Assembly: GCF_026898135.2 (NCBI RefSeq)
Contig: NZ_CP114035.2
Span: forward strand, 785,501-849,500
Source: Pseudomonas fortuita
GTDB lineage: Bacteria; Pseudomonadota; Gammaproteobacteria; Pseudomonadales; Pseudomonadaceae
DNA: 64,000 nt
Reading direction: 5' to 3'
In this document: in pieces, positions 8,383 through 17,243 of the stretch
How the letters are laid out: every line of letters begins with the position of its first letter
How positions within the stretch are numbered: position 1 is the first letter of the stretch
Made by a program: the position numbers and the translations under genes
The notes under the pieces: generated by a model
What the model saw: the letters and a program-made list of their open reading frames with translations, nothing else
What the model was told of the DNA's origin: nothing
Databases searched by the model: none

Positions 8383-9597
8383 ATGGCCACCAGTAGCGCC
8401 TCCCCGGCGTCCACCAGCGCAGCGGCGAGCCAAGCGACGCCGCTGGTAATGCGCATCATCGGCTTCTGCGCCCTGGCGCACTTGATCAACGACCTGATCC
8501 AGTCGGTGCTGCCGGCGATCTACCCGATGCTCAAGGCCAATTACGACCTGAGCTTCGCCCAGATCGGTCTGATTACCCTGACGTTCCAGATCACCGCTTC
8601 GCTGCTGCAACCCTGGGTCGGCTTTTTTACCGACCGCCGGCCAACGCCGAACCTGTTGCCGATGGGCACCCTGTGCACGCTGGTGGGGATCGTGATGCTG
8701 GCCTTCGTCGGCAGCTTCCCGATGATTCTGCTGGCTTCGGCGCTGGTGGGCATCGGCTCGTCGACGTTCCACCCGGAAACCTCGCGTATTGCGCGCCTGG
8801 CCTCTGGCGGGCGCTTCGGCCTGGCCCAATCGACTTTCCAGGTTGGTGGCAACACCGGTTCTGCTCTGGGCCCACTGCTGGCGGCGGCCATCGTCATTCC
8901 GTTCGGCCAGACCCACGTGGCCTGGTTCGGCCTGGCCGGTTTGTTCTTCCTCGGTGTAACCCTGATGCTGCGCAGCTGGTACAAGGAACACCTCAACCAG
9001 GCCAAGGCGCGCAAGGCGGTGCAGGCCACCCATGGCATTTCCCGCAACCGGGTGATCGCGGCGCTGATCGTGCTGGGCCTGCTGGTGTTCTCCAAGTACT
9101 TCTACATGGCCAGCTTCACCAGCTATTTCACCTTCTACCTGATCGAGAAGTTCGATGTGTCGGTGGCCAGCTCGCAGTTGCACCTGTTCCTGTTCCTGGG
9201 GGCAGTGGCGGCGGGCACGTTCTTTGGCGGCCCGATCGGGGACCGCATCGGGCGCAAGGCCGTGATCTGGTTCTCGATCCTGGGGGTGACGCCGTTCACC
9301 TTGGCGCTGCCGTATGCGGACCTGTTCTGGACCACCGTGCTGAGCGTGGTGATCGGCTTTATCCTGGCCTCGGCGTTTTCCGCGATCGTGGTGTATGCGC
9401 AGGAACTGGTGCCGGGTAGCGTGGGCATGATCGCCGGCATTTTCTTCGGGCTGATGTTCGGCTTTGGCGGCATTGGGGCGGCGCTGCTGGGGTATGTGGC
9501 GGACCTGCGCGGTATCGAGTATGTGTACGGGCTGTGCTCGTTCCTGCCGTTGTTCGGGTTGCTGGCGGTGTTCTTGCCGTCTACAGGTAAACGCTGA
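8383..9597 (+). CDS. fsr: Fsr-type MFS exporter (fosmidomycin resistance family)
   Basis: A 404-residue, 12-helix MFS protein that closely follows E. coli Fsr along its length. Diagnostic stretches are AHLINDLIQSVLPAIYP, the loop GFFTDRRP after helix 2, FHPETSRIARLASGGR, LAQSTFQVGGNTGS and YAQELVPG. Fsr exports fosmidomycin and is often annotated from that; the natural substrate is not known. The start at MATSSASP has a GGAG about 10 nt upstream; a longer in-frame start at 8335 adds a poorly conserved tail. A REP hairpin directly follows the stop. Confidence 0.92.
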   Translation: MATSSASPASTSAAASQATPLVMRIIGFCALAHLINDLIQSVLPAIYPMLKANYDLSFAQIGLITLTFQITASLLQPWVGFFTDRRPTPNLLPMGTLCTLVGIVMLAFVGSFPMILLASALVGIGSSTFHPETSRIARLASGGRFGLAQSTFQVGGNTGSALGPLLAAAIVIPFGQTHVAWFGLAGLFFLGVTLMLRSWYKEHLNQAKARKAVQATHGISRNRVIAALIVLGLLVFSKYFYMASFTSYFTFYLIEKFDVSVASSQLHLFLFLGAVAAGTFFGGPIGDRIGRKAVIWFSILGVTPFTLALPYADLFWTTVLSVVIGFILASAFSAIVVYAQELVPGSVGMIAGIFFGLMFGFGGIGAALLGYVADLRGIEYVYGLCSFLPLFGLLAVFLPSTGKR

Positions 9598-9619
9598 AAT
9601 TGCTGGGGGCTGCTTTGCA

Positions 9620-9695
9620 GCCCATTCGCAGCACAAGGCTGCTCCTACAGGCAGCACGCGCTCGTTGTAGGAGCAGCCTTGTGCTGCGAATGGGC
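9620..9695. repeat. REP pair (type B, perfect 30-bp inverted repeat)
   Basis: GCCCATTCGCAGCACAAGG... at 9620-9649 recurs as a perfect inverted copy at 9666-9695 with a 16-nt loop. It is the second REP type here (core CACAAGG-CTGCTCCTACA), lies 23 nt after fsr, and could act as a terminator. Confidence 0.9.
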
Positions 9696-9787
9696 CTCGT
9701 AGAGGCCCCTGGCCGATTGACTACCCCCCCTTGAGGTAGCTAGAGTGCCGCCTCTTTTTACCCACCACCTGCGTAGTAGCCAAAGCA

Positions 9788-9925
9788 ATGCGCCGTAACC
9801 CGTCCCTCCCACATGCCCGCCAGCCTGCCCTCCAGGCCCTGCGTCGTGCCTGGCCGAGCGACACGGTGCTCAAGCGTCGCCGCAGCGTGCTGTTTGCCTT
9901 CACCTTCTCGCCACACCTCGCCTGA
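9788..9925 (+). CDS. Possible 45-residue arginine-rich small protein or leader peptide
   Basis: An ATG-to-TGA frame of 45 codons with 9 arginines (begins MRRNPSLPHARQPALQ, middle LKRRRSVLFAF). About 80 percent of its third codon positions are G or C and almost no rare codons occur, as expected for a translated Pseudomonas gene. It has no strong ribosome-binding site. It ends 83 nt before the YcaD-like MFS gene, so it may be a regulatory leader or an independent small basic protein. I know no family for it. Confidence 0.42.
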   Translation: MRRNPSLPHARQPALQALRRAWPSDTVLKRRRSVLFAFTFSPHLA

Positions 9926-10008
9926 ACTGATCTGCGCTTTTGCGTCGCTCGCCGCCCCGGCGTGCGCGCCTGTGTCTGCACGTCTTTTCGGTTTGCAAGG
10001 AGTGGTAC

Positions 10009-11169
10009 ATGAACATGCGTTTGCTGGCGGGCCTGTTGTTCGCCGTTTCTGTCGTGGGCTTCAGCCTGGGGGCCAGCCTGCCACTGGTGTCGTTGCGCCT
10101 GCATGAGGCCGGGGCCAGTACCCTGGAAATCGGCATCATCTCGGCCATTCCCGCTGCGGGCATGATGCTCTCGGCGTTCCTGGTCGACGCCTGCTGCCGC
10201 CACCTCACCCGGCGCACCATCTACCTGCTGAGTTTCAGCCTGTGCACCGTCAGCATCGCCTTGCTCGAGTCGGCTTTCGCCTCGCTGTGGCTGCTGGGGC
10301 TGCTGCGCCTGGGCCTGGGGCTGGGGATGGGCATCGCCATCATCCTCGGCGAGTCGTGGGTCAACGAACTGTGCCCTGATCACAATCGCGGCAAGATCAT
10401 GGCCCTTTATGCCACCAGCTTTACCGGCTTCCAGGTACTCGGCCCGGCCATGCTCGCGGTACTGGGCGCCAACAGCCCGTGGATCACCGGTGTGGTCACC
10501 GCCTGCTATGGCCTGGCGTTGCTGTGCATCGTGCTGACCGTACCCAATGACCATGTCGAGCATGAAGAGGGCGACAAGAGCTTCGGCCTGGCGGGGTTCT
10601 TCCGCGTGGCACCGGCGTTGTGTGTGGCGGTGCTGTTCTTCTCGTTCTTCGATGCGGTGGTGCTGTCGCTGTTGCCGGTGTACGCCTCCAGCCATGGCTT
10701 TGCCGTGGGCGTGGCGGCGCTGATGGTGACCGTGGTGTTTGCCGGCGACATGCTGTTCCAGTTGCCGCTGGGCTGGTTGGCCGACAGGGTGGAGCGCACC
10801 GGGCTGCACCTGGCGTGCGGGCTGGTGGCGATGTCGATTGGCATCGGCCTGCCGTGGCTGCTGAACATGACCTGGCTGCTGTGGCCGCTGCTGGTGGTGC
10901 TTGGAGCGGTTGCGGGGGGCATCTATACCCTGGCGCTGGTGCTGATCGGGCAACGTTTCAAGGGCCAGGACCTGGTCACTGCCAATGCCAGCGTGGGTTT
11001 GCTGTGGGGGGTGGGTAGCCTGATCGGACCGCTGGTCAGTGGCGCTGCGATGGATGTGGCCCCGCATGGCCTGCCCATGGCGCTGGCGCTGATGGCCGGG
11101 CTGTTCGTGTGCTTTGCCAGGCAGTCATACCGGCGCCATGGGCGGATGCGGCCAGTGGCGGACCGATAA
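10009..11169 (+). CDS. YcaD-like MFS transporter
   Basis: A 386-residue MFS protein with 12 predicted helices (first segment LLAGLLFAVSVVGFSLGA). The region GLGMGIAIILGESWVNELCPDHNRGKIMALY and the helix 8-9 loop LGWLADRVERTG fit the YcaD-like group of MFS proteins, whose substrates are unknown. AAGGAG 6-7 nt before the ATG fixes the start at MNMRLLAG; a longer frame reaching back to 9940 is not supported. The gene faces fecR tail to tail, with 29 nt between stops. Confidence 0.88.
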   Translation: MNMRLLAGLLFAVSVVGFSLGASLPLVSLRLHEAGASTLEIGIISAIPAAGMMLSAFLVDACCRHLTRRTIYLLSFSLCTVSIALLESAFASLWLLGLLRLGLGLGMGIAIILGESWVNELCPDHNRGKIMALYATSFTGFQVLGPAMLAVLGANSPWITGVVTACYGLALLCIVLTVPNDHVEHEEGDKSFGLAGFFRVAPALCVAVLFFSFFDAVVLSLLPVYASSHGFAVGVAALMVTVVFAGDMLFQLPLGWLADRVERTGLHLACGLVAMSIGIGLPWLLNMTWLLWPLLVVLGAVAGGIYTLALVLIGQRFKGQDLVTANASVGLLWGVGSLIGPLVSGAAMDVAPHGLPMALALMAGLFVCFARQSYRRHGRMRPVADR

Positions 11170-11198
11170 CTGCAGGAGGTAGCCGGTCAGACAGACGT

Positions 11199-12149
11199 TC
11201 ACGCCGCGCCGATGCTTACCCAATAACGCGTGCGGTAGTCGATACGCACCGGCAGGCTGCGGGTGAGCAGCTGCAAAATCTGACGGGTGTCGCCCAACTG
11301 ATAGGTACCTGACACCTTCAAATTCGCCACCTCAGGGGCGCAGCGCAACAGGCCGGGGCGGTAGCGGGCGAGCTCTGCGGCAAACTCGGCCAGTGGCATT
11401 TGCTGCACACTGAGCACCCCGTCGGTCCAGCCCCACGGGTCGCTGTGCAGCGTCACCGCGTGAATACTGCCATTGGCCCCCACCTGCACGGTTTCGCCCG
11501 AATGCACCTGCCGCGGCGAGGGCGATGTGGGGAACAGCGTGACTGCACCACGGCGCACCGCCAGCAGCAGGCCCTGGCTGTTTTCGCGCAGCAGCACCTG
11601 GCCGTTGAGGGTGGTCAGCGGCCCGACGCGGGTGTCGATGTGGAACGGGCGAGTGTCGTTGGGGTTGCTGTCCAGGCTGACCTCGCCACGTACCAGTTCC
11701 AGCTGGCGTTGCCCGGCGCTGTAATGCAGGTCGATAGCGCTGGCTGTGTTGAGCTGTATGTGGCTGCCATCGCTGGCTTGCCACTGGCGCCGTTCACCTG
11801 TGGCGGTGCTGCTGTCGGCCAGCAGTTGCGGCAGGCCCATAGGTTCGCGCATGGCCCAGCCCAGGCTGCCGCTCACGGCCAGCAGCGCCAGTAGCTTGAG
11901 GTGGTCTCGTCGGCTGCTGCGCTGGCGCTGGCTGCCGTCCAGGGTGCGCCGGCTCAGGTCCTTGGGCAGCCCGGCCAGTTCGTCGCCCAGTTGGCTGACC
12001 CGTTGCCAGGCCAGCGGGTTGTGCGGGTGGCTGGCCAGCCAGTGCTGGAATTGCTGCTCAGTACGGGGGGTGGGGCGGTCGAAGCGCAGCTTCACCAGCC
12101 AGTCGATGGCTTGGTCGACCTGTGCCTGTGCCGGGGCGTGCTCATGCAT
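11199..12149 (-). CDS. fecR: FecR-family anti-sigma regulator paired with fecI
   Basis: A 316-residue FecR-type protein. It has an N-terminal DUF4880-like part (AIDWLVKLRFDRPTPRTEQQFQHWL), one hydrophobic segment near residues 85-100 (LLALLAVSGSLGWAM) and a periplasmic FecR domain (ATGERRQWQASDGSHIQLNTAS, then a beta-rich part). The C-terminus has a STN-like segment (MPLAEFAAELARYRPG...VSGTY) of the kind that contacts a receptor. It overlaps fecI by 8 nt and is surely co-translated with it. No TonB-dependent receptor follows; the next gene is the convergent MFS gene. Confidence 0.93.
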   Translation of the reverse strand: MHEHAPAQAQVDQAIDWLVKLRFDRPTPRTEQQFQHWLASHPHNPLAWQRVSQLGDELAGLPKDLSRRTLDGSQRQRSSRRDHLKLLALLAVSGSLGWAMREPMGLPQLLADSSTATGERRQWQASDGSHIQLNTASAIDLHYSAGQRQLELVRGEVSLDSNPNDTRPFHIDTRVGPLTTLNGQVLLRENSQGLLLAVRRGAVTLFPTSPSPRQVHSGETVQVGANGSIHAVTLHSDPWGWTDGVLSVQQMPLAEFAAELARYRPGLLRCAPEVANLKVSGTYQLGDTRQILQLLTRSLPVRIDYRTRYWVSIGAA

Positions 12150-12657
12150 CGGCGTAACGCAACCGGTAGCAGACACCCAAGGCTTTGGCCAGGTCCCGCT
12201 CGACGGTGGCCCGCGACACTTCCAGCTGCTGGGCGATCTGCACGATGCTCAAGCCGTCCAGTTGAGCCAGCAGAAACGCCTGGCGAACACGCGGCTTGAG
12301 CTGGTTCAGGGCACGGTCGAGGCGGTCCAGGGCATCGAGAATGACCAGCCGGTGCTCTTCGCTGGGTGCCTCGGCTTCGGGCAGGTGGGCCAGACTTTGC
12401 TGGTAGGCGTGTTCCAGTGCGCGACGGCGGAACTGGTCGATCATCAGGCCACGGGCGATGCTGCTGAGATAGGCGCGTGGCTCTTTAAGCGGCGAAACCT
12501 GGCGGGCCCGCAATAGCCGCACGAAGGTGTCCTGGGCCAGGTCGGCCGCATGCTCGCTGCACCCCACCCGGTTGCGCAACCAGCCGCGAAGCCAGCTATG
12601 GTGGGCCTGATAGAGCAGAGCGACCTCGGTCGGCTTGAACGTGTCGTTGATCTGCAT
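12142..12657 (-). CDS. fecI: FecI-family ECF sigma factor
   Basis: A 171-residue ECF sigma-70 factor of FecI type. Region 2 spans residues about 10-85 (DLAQDTFVRLLRAR, EPRAYLSSIARGLMIDQFRRR). Region 4 covers the C-terminal 60 residues (LPEAEAPSEEHR...LDGLSIVQIAQQLEVSRATVERDLAKAL with a clear helix-turn-helix). Such sigma factors normally switch on an iron-siderophore receptor gene. The start at MQINDTFKP is chosen because a longer reading would run through the upstream Fur-like box. Regulation is probably twofold: Fur at the promoter and FecR on the protein. Confidence 0.93.
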   Translation of the reverse strand: MQINDTFKPTEVALLYQAHHSWLRGWLRNRVGCSEHAADLAQDTFVRLLRARQVSPLKEPRAYLSSIARGLMIDQFRRRALEHAYQQSLAHLPEAEAPSEEHRLVILDALDRLDRALNQLKPRVRQAFLLAQLDGLSIVQIAQQLEVSRATVERDLAKALGVCYRLRYADA

Positions 12658-12690
12658 CGTAACGAGGGCCCGGTCCTGTGAACTGTGCGA

Positions 12691-12708
12691 TTGTGAATAG
12701 TTCTCAAT
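12691..12708. promoter_or_regulatory. Putative Fur box upstream of fecI
   Basis: TTGTGAATAGTTCTCAAT (minus strand ATTGAGAACTATTCACAA) lies 34-51 nt before the fecI start and matches the box at 8274-8291 at 15 of 18 positions. It is a good candidate for iron repression of fecIR. Confidence 0.62.
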
Positions 12709-12828
12709 TCTATGCGGGGATAACAGCACAGGGCAATGGTATGCCAGGAATTCGCCGCGCAAGAACCGGCGTTTAACCGATGAATGGTTGGGCTAAGCTG
12801 GCCCTGCATTCAACCTGTTGGAGGCGCC

Positions 12829-13455
12829 ATGATACTGGCCGACCTTTCACCCGAGACCTACCGCAAGGCCACTGAATACCTGGCAGCACTCGACCCGGAC
12901 TGGTCGCGGCACATTGCTGCGACCGGGCCTTGCCTGCACCAGGCCACGCCGGGGCGGGAGCCTTACGAGGCGTTGGTGCGGGCCATTGCCTACCAGCAAC
13001 TGCATGCCCGTGCTGCCGAAGCAATCCTTGGCCGGTTGCTGGCGTTGTTCCCGGAGAGTGCGTTCCCGACGGCAGAGCAATTGCTGACGGTCAGCCCGCA
13101 AATCCTGCGTGCCTGCGGCTTTTCGGCGAACAAGCTGGCGACGATTCAGGGCATTGCCCAGGCGCGGCTGGAAGGCCTGGTACCAACGCGTGAAGAGGCA
13201 TTGACCATGGCCGACGAAGCACTGATCGAACGCCTGGTAGCCTTGCGTGGGGTAGGGCGATGGACGGTGGAGATGCTGCTGATTTATAGCCTGGAGCGTT
13301 CGGACATTCTGCCGGTGGACGATTTTGGCGTTCGCGAGGGATACCGACGGCTAAAGGGCCTGGACAAAGCGCCGACACCGGCGCAGATGCGCTCCCTGGG
13401 CGGCGCCTGGCGGCCGTTTCGGACCGTGGCGGCCTGGTACCTGTGGCGGGCCTGA
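12829..13455 (+). CDS. alkA: DNA-3-methyladenine glycosylase II (AlkA-type)
   Basis: A 208-residue HhH-GPD DNA glycosylase that removes alkylated purines, starting base-excision repair. The helix-hairpin-helix (LVALRGVGRWTVEMLLIY, residues about 140-157) is followed by the catalytic aspartate loop ILPVDDFGVREGY. It lacks the extra N-terminal domain of E. coli AlkA and so belongs to the shorter Mag-like form. GGAG 5 nt before the ATG sets the start. The ada gene follows beyond a REP pair, giving an alkylation-repair pair on one strand. Confidence 0.92.
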   Translation: MILADLSPETYRKATEYLAALDPDWSRHIAATGPCLHQATPGREPYEALVRAIAYQQLHARAAEAILGRLLALFPESAFPTAEQLLTVSPQILRACGFSANKLATIQGIAQARLEGLVPTREEALTMADEALIERLVALRGVGRWTVEMLLIYSLERSDILPVDDFGVREGYRRLKGLDKAPTPAQMRSLGGAWRPFRTVAAWYLWRA

Positions 13456-13464
13456 AGTTTTGCA

Positions 13465-13568
13465 TCGCCTGTACGGGCCCCTTCGCGGGCATGCCCGCTC
13501 CCACAGGCTCGAACCCTGCAGAGGATCTGTGGGAGCGGGCGTGCCCGCGAAGAGGCCCGTACAGGCGA
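13465..13568. repeat. REP pair (type A, inverted)
   Basis: Arms at 13465-13506 and 13527-13568 are near-perfect inverted copies with the CCTTCGCGGGC..GCCCGCTCCCACAG core. It sits in the 135-nt gap between alkA and ada. Confidence 0.92.
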
Positions 13569-13590
13569 CAACTTATCTGGATGCTAACCC

Positions 13591-14643
13591 ATGAATCTCT
13601 ACACCACCCCCGACCAACGCTGGCAAGCCGTGGCGTCCCGCGACTCCACCGCCACAGGCCACTTCGTCTACGCCGTACGTACCACGGGCGTGTACTGCCA
13701 CCCCGGCTGCAAATCTCGCATGGCCAAGCGCACCAATGTCGAATTCTACGACACCCCGGCTGCTGCCGAAGCCGCGGGCTATCGTGCCTGCAAACGTTGT
13801 ATCAGCAAGGCCAGCGCCGCCCGCCATAGCCAACTGATCACCCGCGCCTGCCGCCTGATCGAAACCATCGACCCTGCGCCCAGCCTCGACCAGCTCAGTG
13901 CGCAACTGGCCGTAAGCCCCTTCCACCTGCACCGCTTGTTCAAGGCCGAAACCGGCGTTACCCCCAAGGCCTATGCCACTGCCTTCCGTGCCCGGCGCCT
14001 GCGTGAGCACCTGGAAGATGGCCAGCGTTCAGTCACCGACGCCATCTACGATGCCGGGTTCAACTCCAACAGCCGCTTCTACGAAAGCGCCGATCAGCGC
14101 CTGGGCATGCTCCCCCGCCAGTACCGTGCCGGTGGCGCAGGGGCCACCATCCACTTCGCCCTCGGCCAGTGTTCGCTGGGGGCGATCCTGGTGGCCCAGA
14201 GCGAGAAGGGCATTTGCGCGATTTTGCTGGGCGACGACCCCGAGTCCCTGTTGCACGACCTGCAGGACCAGTTCCCCAAGGCCCGCCTGATCGGTGGCGA
14301 CAGCGCCTACGAACAGTTGGTCGCCGAAGTGGTGGGCTTTGTCGAAGCCCCGGCACTGGGCCTGGCGTTGCCACTGGATGTGCAAGGTACGGCGTTTCAG
14401 GAGCGGGTGTGGCAGGCCCTGCGCGAGGTGCCGGCCGGCAGCCGGGTCAGCTACACCGACATTGCCGAACGAATCGGTGCGCCCAAAGCGGTGCGCGCGG
14501 TGGCCATGGCCTGTGCGGCCAACCACATCGCCGTGGCCATCCCTTGCCATCGGGTGGTGCGTCGGGACGGCGATATCAGTGGCTACCGTTGGGGTGTCGA
14601 GCGCAAACAGCAACTGCTCACGCGAGAGACGGCACTCTCCTGA
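13591..14643 (+). CDS. ada: Ada, methylphosphotriester/O6-methylguanine methyltransferase and activator
   Basis: A 350-residue Ada protein with all expected parts. An N-terminal zinc domain takes methyl groups from DNA phosphotriesters (Cys36 and Cys40 in VYCHPGC, then a second pair in RACKRC near 67-70). An AraC-type helix-turn-helix region follows (about 85-180, SFHLHRLFKAETG and NSNSRFYES type motifs). The C-terminal O6-methylguanine methyltransferase has the acceptor Cys319 in IPCHRVVR. Self-methylation turns Ada into an activator of ada and alkA in enterobacteria; the neighbouring alkA is the natural candidate target. No Ada box could be picked out with confidence. Confidence 0.95.
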   Translation: MNLYTTPDQRWQAVASRDSTATGHFVYAVRTTGVYCHPGCKSRMAKRTNVEFYDTPAAAEAAGYRACKRCISKASAARHSQLITRACRLIETIDPAPSLDQLSAQLAVSPFHLHRLFKAETGVTPKAYATAFRARRLREHLEDGQRSVTDAIYDAGFNSNSRFYESADQRLGMLPRQYRAGGAGATIHFALGQCSLGAILVAQSEKGICAILLGDDPESLLHDLQDQFPKARLIGGDSAYEQLVAEVVGFVEAPALGLALPLDVQGTAFQERVWQALREVPAGSRVSYTDIAERIGAPKAVRAVAMACAANHIAVAIPCHRVVRRDGDISGYRWGVERKQQLLTRETALS

Positions 14644-14699
14644 TAGCCTGAAGCCGCGTAGAATCCCCCGCCAAATCGAGTTGTAAAGAGGATACTTCG

Positions 14700-17111
14700 A
14701 TGAGGCGTGTCAGCCTTGCCCGTTTTTGCCCAGGCCTGATGGTCCTGTTGGCCCTGATGCTGGCCATTGCCAGCCCGGCCTGGTCGGCCCCGGCCACGCC
14801 ATTGTCCAATCTGGTGGCTGCCGATGCGCCAGCGCTGGATGAAAACGCCAGCATCGAACAGCTGAGCGACCGGCTGGACCTGATCCGCCAGGGCGTCACC
14901 AGCGAGGCCAACGACGACCTGCTGTCGCAATTGCGCCTGGCGGCGATGCAGGTTCAGCGCCAGGCTGATGCATTGAGTACCCAGCGCACCGCCGACCTGG
15001 AAAAACTCGAGGACAAGCTGAAGGTCATCGGCCCGGCCCAGCCGGACGAGGCCGCCACCCTCACGCAGCAGCGCAAAGCGCTGGAGGCCGAAAAAAAGGC
15101 GCTGGTAGCCCAGCAGGATCAGGCCACCAAGCTGAATCAGTCGGCTCGCGACCTTTCCACGCAAATAGTCAACCTGCGCCGTAGCCAGTTCAATTCGCAA
15201 ATCACCAGCCGTGCGGCTTCGCCACTAAGCCCGGCGTTCTGGCAAAGCATCATCCGCCCTACCCAGGACGACGTGGCGCGTGTGCGTGACCTGCGCGGCG
15301 AGGCGGCCGATGCCATTGGCAGTGCCCTCAGCGCCGAAAACCGCTGGCTGTTCATTACCAGCCTGGTGGCGGCGATTCTGGTCTGGACCTTGGTGCGCCG
15401 TGTGCTCGAGCGTCTGCTGGCCAGTGCCATGGTCGGCTGGTTGCCCGAGGGCCGCTTGCGCCGCAGCGCCTTGGCGCTTGGCGTCAGCCTGGCAACCCTG
15501 GGTACCATTGCCGGCTCTGTATCGCTGCTGCGCTGGGGCCTGGAGAGCAGCGCACAGCTGGGCTCCGATATCGCAAGCCTGGTCAACCACATCCTTACCC
15601 TGGTGGTGTTCAGCGCCTTCATCACCGGCCTGGGCCGCGCCATGCTGATGCTGCAGCGCCCGTCCTGGCGCCTGCCGCCGATCCATGACGAAGTGGCCAG
15701 TGCGCTCGGTTGGTTCCCGAAGGTACTGGCGTTGGCGCTGATGGTCATGATGACCATGGAGCGCATCAACAGCGTCATCGGCGCCAGCCTGGCACTGACT
15801 GTGGCGGTCAATGGCCTCACCGCGCTGGTGGTGGCGCTTATCTTTGCCGGCGCATTGCTAGGTTATCGCCGAACCCTGCGCAAGCATGATCTGGAGCGCC
15901 CCACTGGCCTGACCGGGCTGATCCCGTTCGTGATGGTGATCTGGCTGACGCTGATCTTGCTGGCCCTGCTCACCGGCTATCTGACACTCGCCTATTTCCT
16001 CACCGCCAAATTGCTGTGGGTCAGCCTGGTGGTCACCTGTGCCTACTTGCTGACCACCTTCTTCGGTGACCTGTGCGAAACCTTGCTGTCGCCACGTCAG
16101 CCAGGTGGTCTGGCGCTGGCCTCGACCCTGGGCCTGGCGCCTCGCCACCAGGCACAGGCCAGCACTGTCCTGGCCGGCATCGGCCGTACCGTCATCCTGT
16201 TCCTGGCGCTGTTGCTGGTGCTGATGCCGTCGGGCACCAGCCCCAGCGAGCTGCTGATGAGCCTGGGCGACTGGGACGGCACCGGCGGCAAGCTGCTTGG
16301 CAACCTCAACATCGTGCCGCAGGATATCCTGCTGGCCCTGGCGATCTTCTTCGGTGGCCTGTTCGCCATTCGCGTGGTCAAGCGCTGGCTGAGTGACCGC
16401 CTGCTGCCGGAAACCGACATGGACGCCGGCATGCGTGCCTCGCTGGTGACACTGGTGGGCTACCTGGGCTTCCTGTTCCTGGCCATGCTGGTAATGTCGA
16501 CCCTGCGCATCAACCTCACCAGCCTGACTTGGGTGGTCAGTGCCCTGTCGGTGGGTATCGGTTTTGGCTTGCAGCAAATCGTGCAGAACTTCATCTCCGG
16601 CCTGATCCTGCTCACCGAGCGCCCCGTCAAGGTGGGCGACTGGGTCAGCCTGGCGGGCGTCGAGGGGGATATCCGCCGCATCAATGTGCGCGCCACCGAA
16701 ATTCAGATGTCCGACCGCTCGACGGTGATCGTGCCTAATTCCCAGTTCATTTCGCAGAACGTGCGCAACGTGACCATGGGCAATGCGCTGGGCGTGGTCG
16801 GCATTACCTTGACCCTGCCATTGGAGACCGACGCCAACCGGGTACGCGAGCTGTTGTTGACGGCGTACCACGAGCATGAGGCGATTCTGGATGCGCCCGC
16901 CACTTCGGTGTCGTTCAAGGACCTGACCGCCAGTGGCATGGTGATTGGCGTCAGTGGATACGTGGCGGGGCCGCGGCAGGTGTCAGGTACCCGTAGCGAC
17001 TTGCTGTTCACCATTCTTGGGCGGCTGCGTGATGAAGGCATTCCGCTGTCTTCGCCGCAGAGCATGGTGCTGGTGCAGGAGGGTACGCGCCCCGCTGACG
17101 AGTCGGTGTAA
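14700..17111 (+). CDS. MscS-family mechanosensitive channel with DUF3772 domain
   Basis: An 803-residue inner-membrane protein. A signal peptide (LMVLLALMLAIASPAWSA) leads into a periplasmic, partly coiled-coil DUF3772 region (about 35-200, Gln/Lys/Glu-rich). About ten membrane helices follow (about 215-600). The C-terminal MscS core has the pore helix VVSALSVGIGFGLQQIVQNF, then the beta domain GDWVSLAGVEGDIRRINVRATEI and VPNSQFIS. Such large MscS proteins release solutes on hypo-osmotic shock. AAGAGG lies about 8 nt before the ATG. It is a single-gene unit ended by a REP hairpin. Confidence 0.93.
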   Translation: MRRVSLARFCPGLMVLLALMLAIASPAWSAPATPLSNLVAADAPALDENASIEQLSDRLDLIRQGVTSEANDDLLSQLRLAAMQVQRQADALSTQRTADLEKLEDKLKVIGPAQPDEAATLTQQRKALEAEKKALVAQQDQATKLNQSARDLSTQIVNLRRSQFNSQITSRAASPLSPAFWQSIIRPTQDDVARVRDLRGEAADAIGSALSAENRWLFITSLVAAILVWTLVRRVLERLLASAMVGWLPEGRLRRSALALGVSLATLGTIAGSVSLLRWGLESSAQLGSDIASLVNHILTLVVFSAFITGLGRAMLMLQRPSWRLPPIHDEVASALGWFPKVLALALMVMMTMERINSVIGASLALTVAVNGLTALVVALIFAGALLGYRRTLRKHDLERPTGLTGLIPFVMVIWLTLILLALLTGYLTLAYFLTAKLLWVSLVVTCAYLLTTFFGDLCETLLSPRQPGGLALASTLGLAPRHQAQASTVLAGIGRTVILFLALLLVLMPSGTSPSELLMSLGDWDGTGGKLLGNLNIVPQDILLALAIFFGGLFAIRVVKRWLSDRLLPETDMDAGMRASLVTLVGYLGFLFLAMLVMSTLRINLTSLTWVVSALSVGIGFGLQQIVQNFISGLILLTERPVKVGDWVSLAGVEGDIRRINVRATEIQMSDRSTVIVPNSQFISQNVRNVTMGNALGVVGITLTLPLETDANRVRELLLTAYHEHEAILDAPATSVSFKDLTASGMVIGVSGYVAGPRQVSGTRSDLLFTILGRLRDEGIPLSSPQSMVLVQEGTRPADESV

Positions 17112-17133
17112 AGAGCGGGGGCTGCTGCGCAGC

Positions 17134-17222
17134 CCTTTCGCGGCACAAGGCCGCTCCTACAGGGAATGCGAACGCTATCAGGGCACGCGATCCCTTGTAG
17201 GAGCGGCCTTGTGCCGCGAAAG
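17134..17222. repeat. REP pair (type B, inverted)
   Basis: Arms at 17134-17164 and 17191-17222 with the TTTCGCGGCACAAGGCCGC core. It lies between the convergent mechanosensitive channel and DUF3422 genes and could stop transcription from both sides. Confidence 0.9.
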
Positions 17223-17243
17223 TGGCGCATAGCGCCCCCGAAT

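Noticed and set aside
8323..9657. A 444-codon minus-strand frame opposite the Fsr exporter gene
   Set aside because: It is the antisense of a clear MFS gene, its protein is rich in Arg/Gln/His with no family pattern, and it has no ribosome-binding site. Such frames are common in GC-rich DNA.
9721..11067. A long minus-strand frame opposite the YcaD-like gene
   Set aside because: The protein is dominated by Gln, His and Arg and mirrors the codon pattern of the true plus-strand gene.
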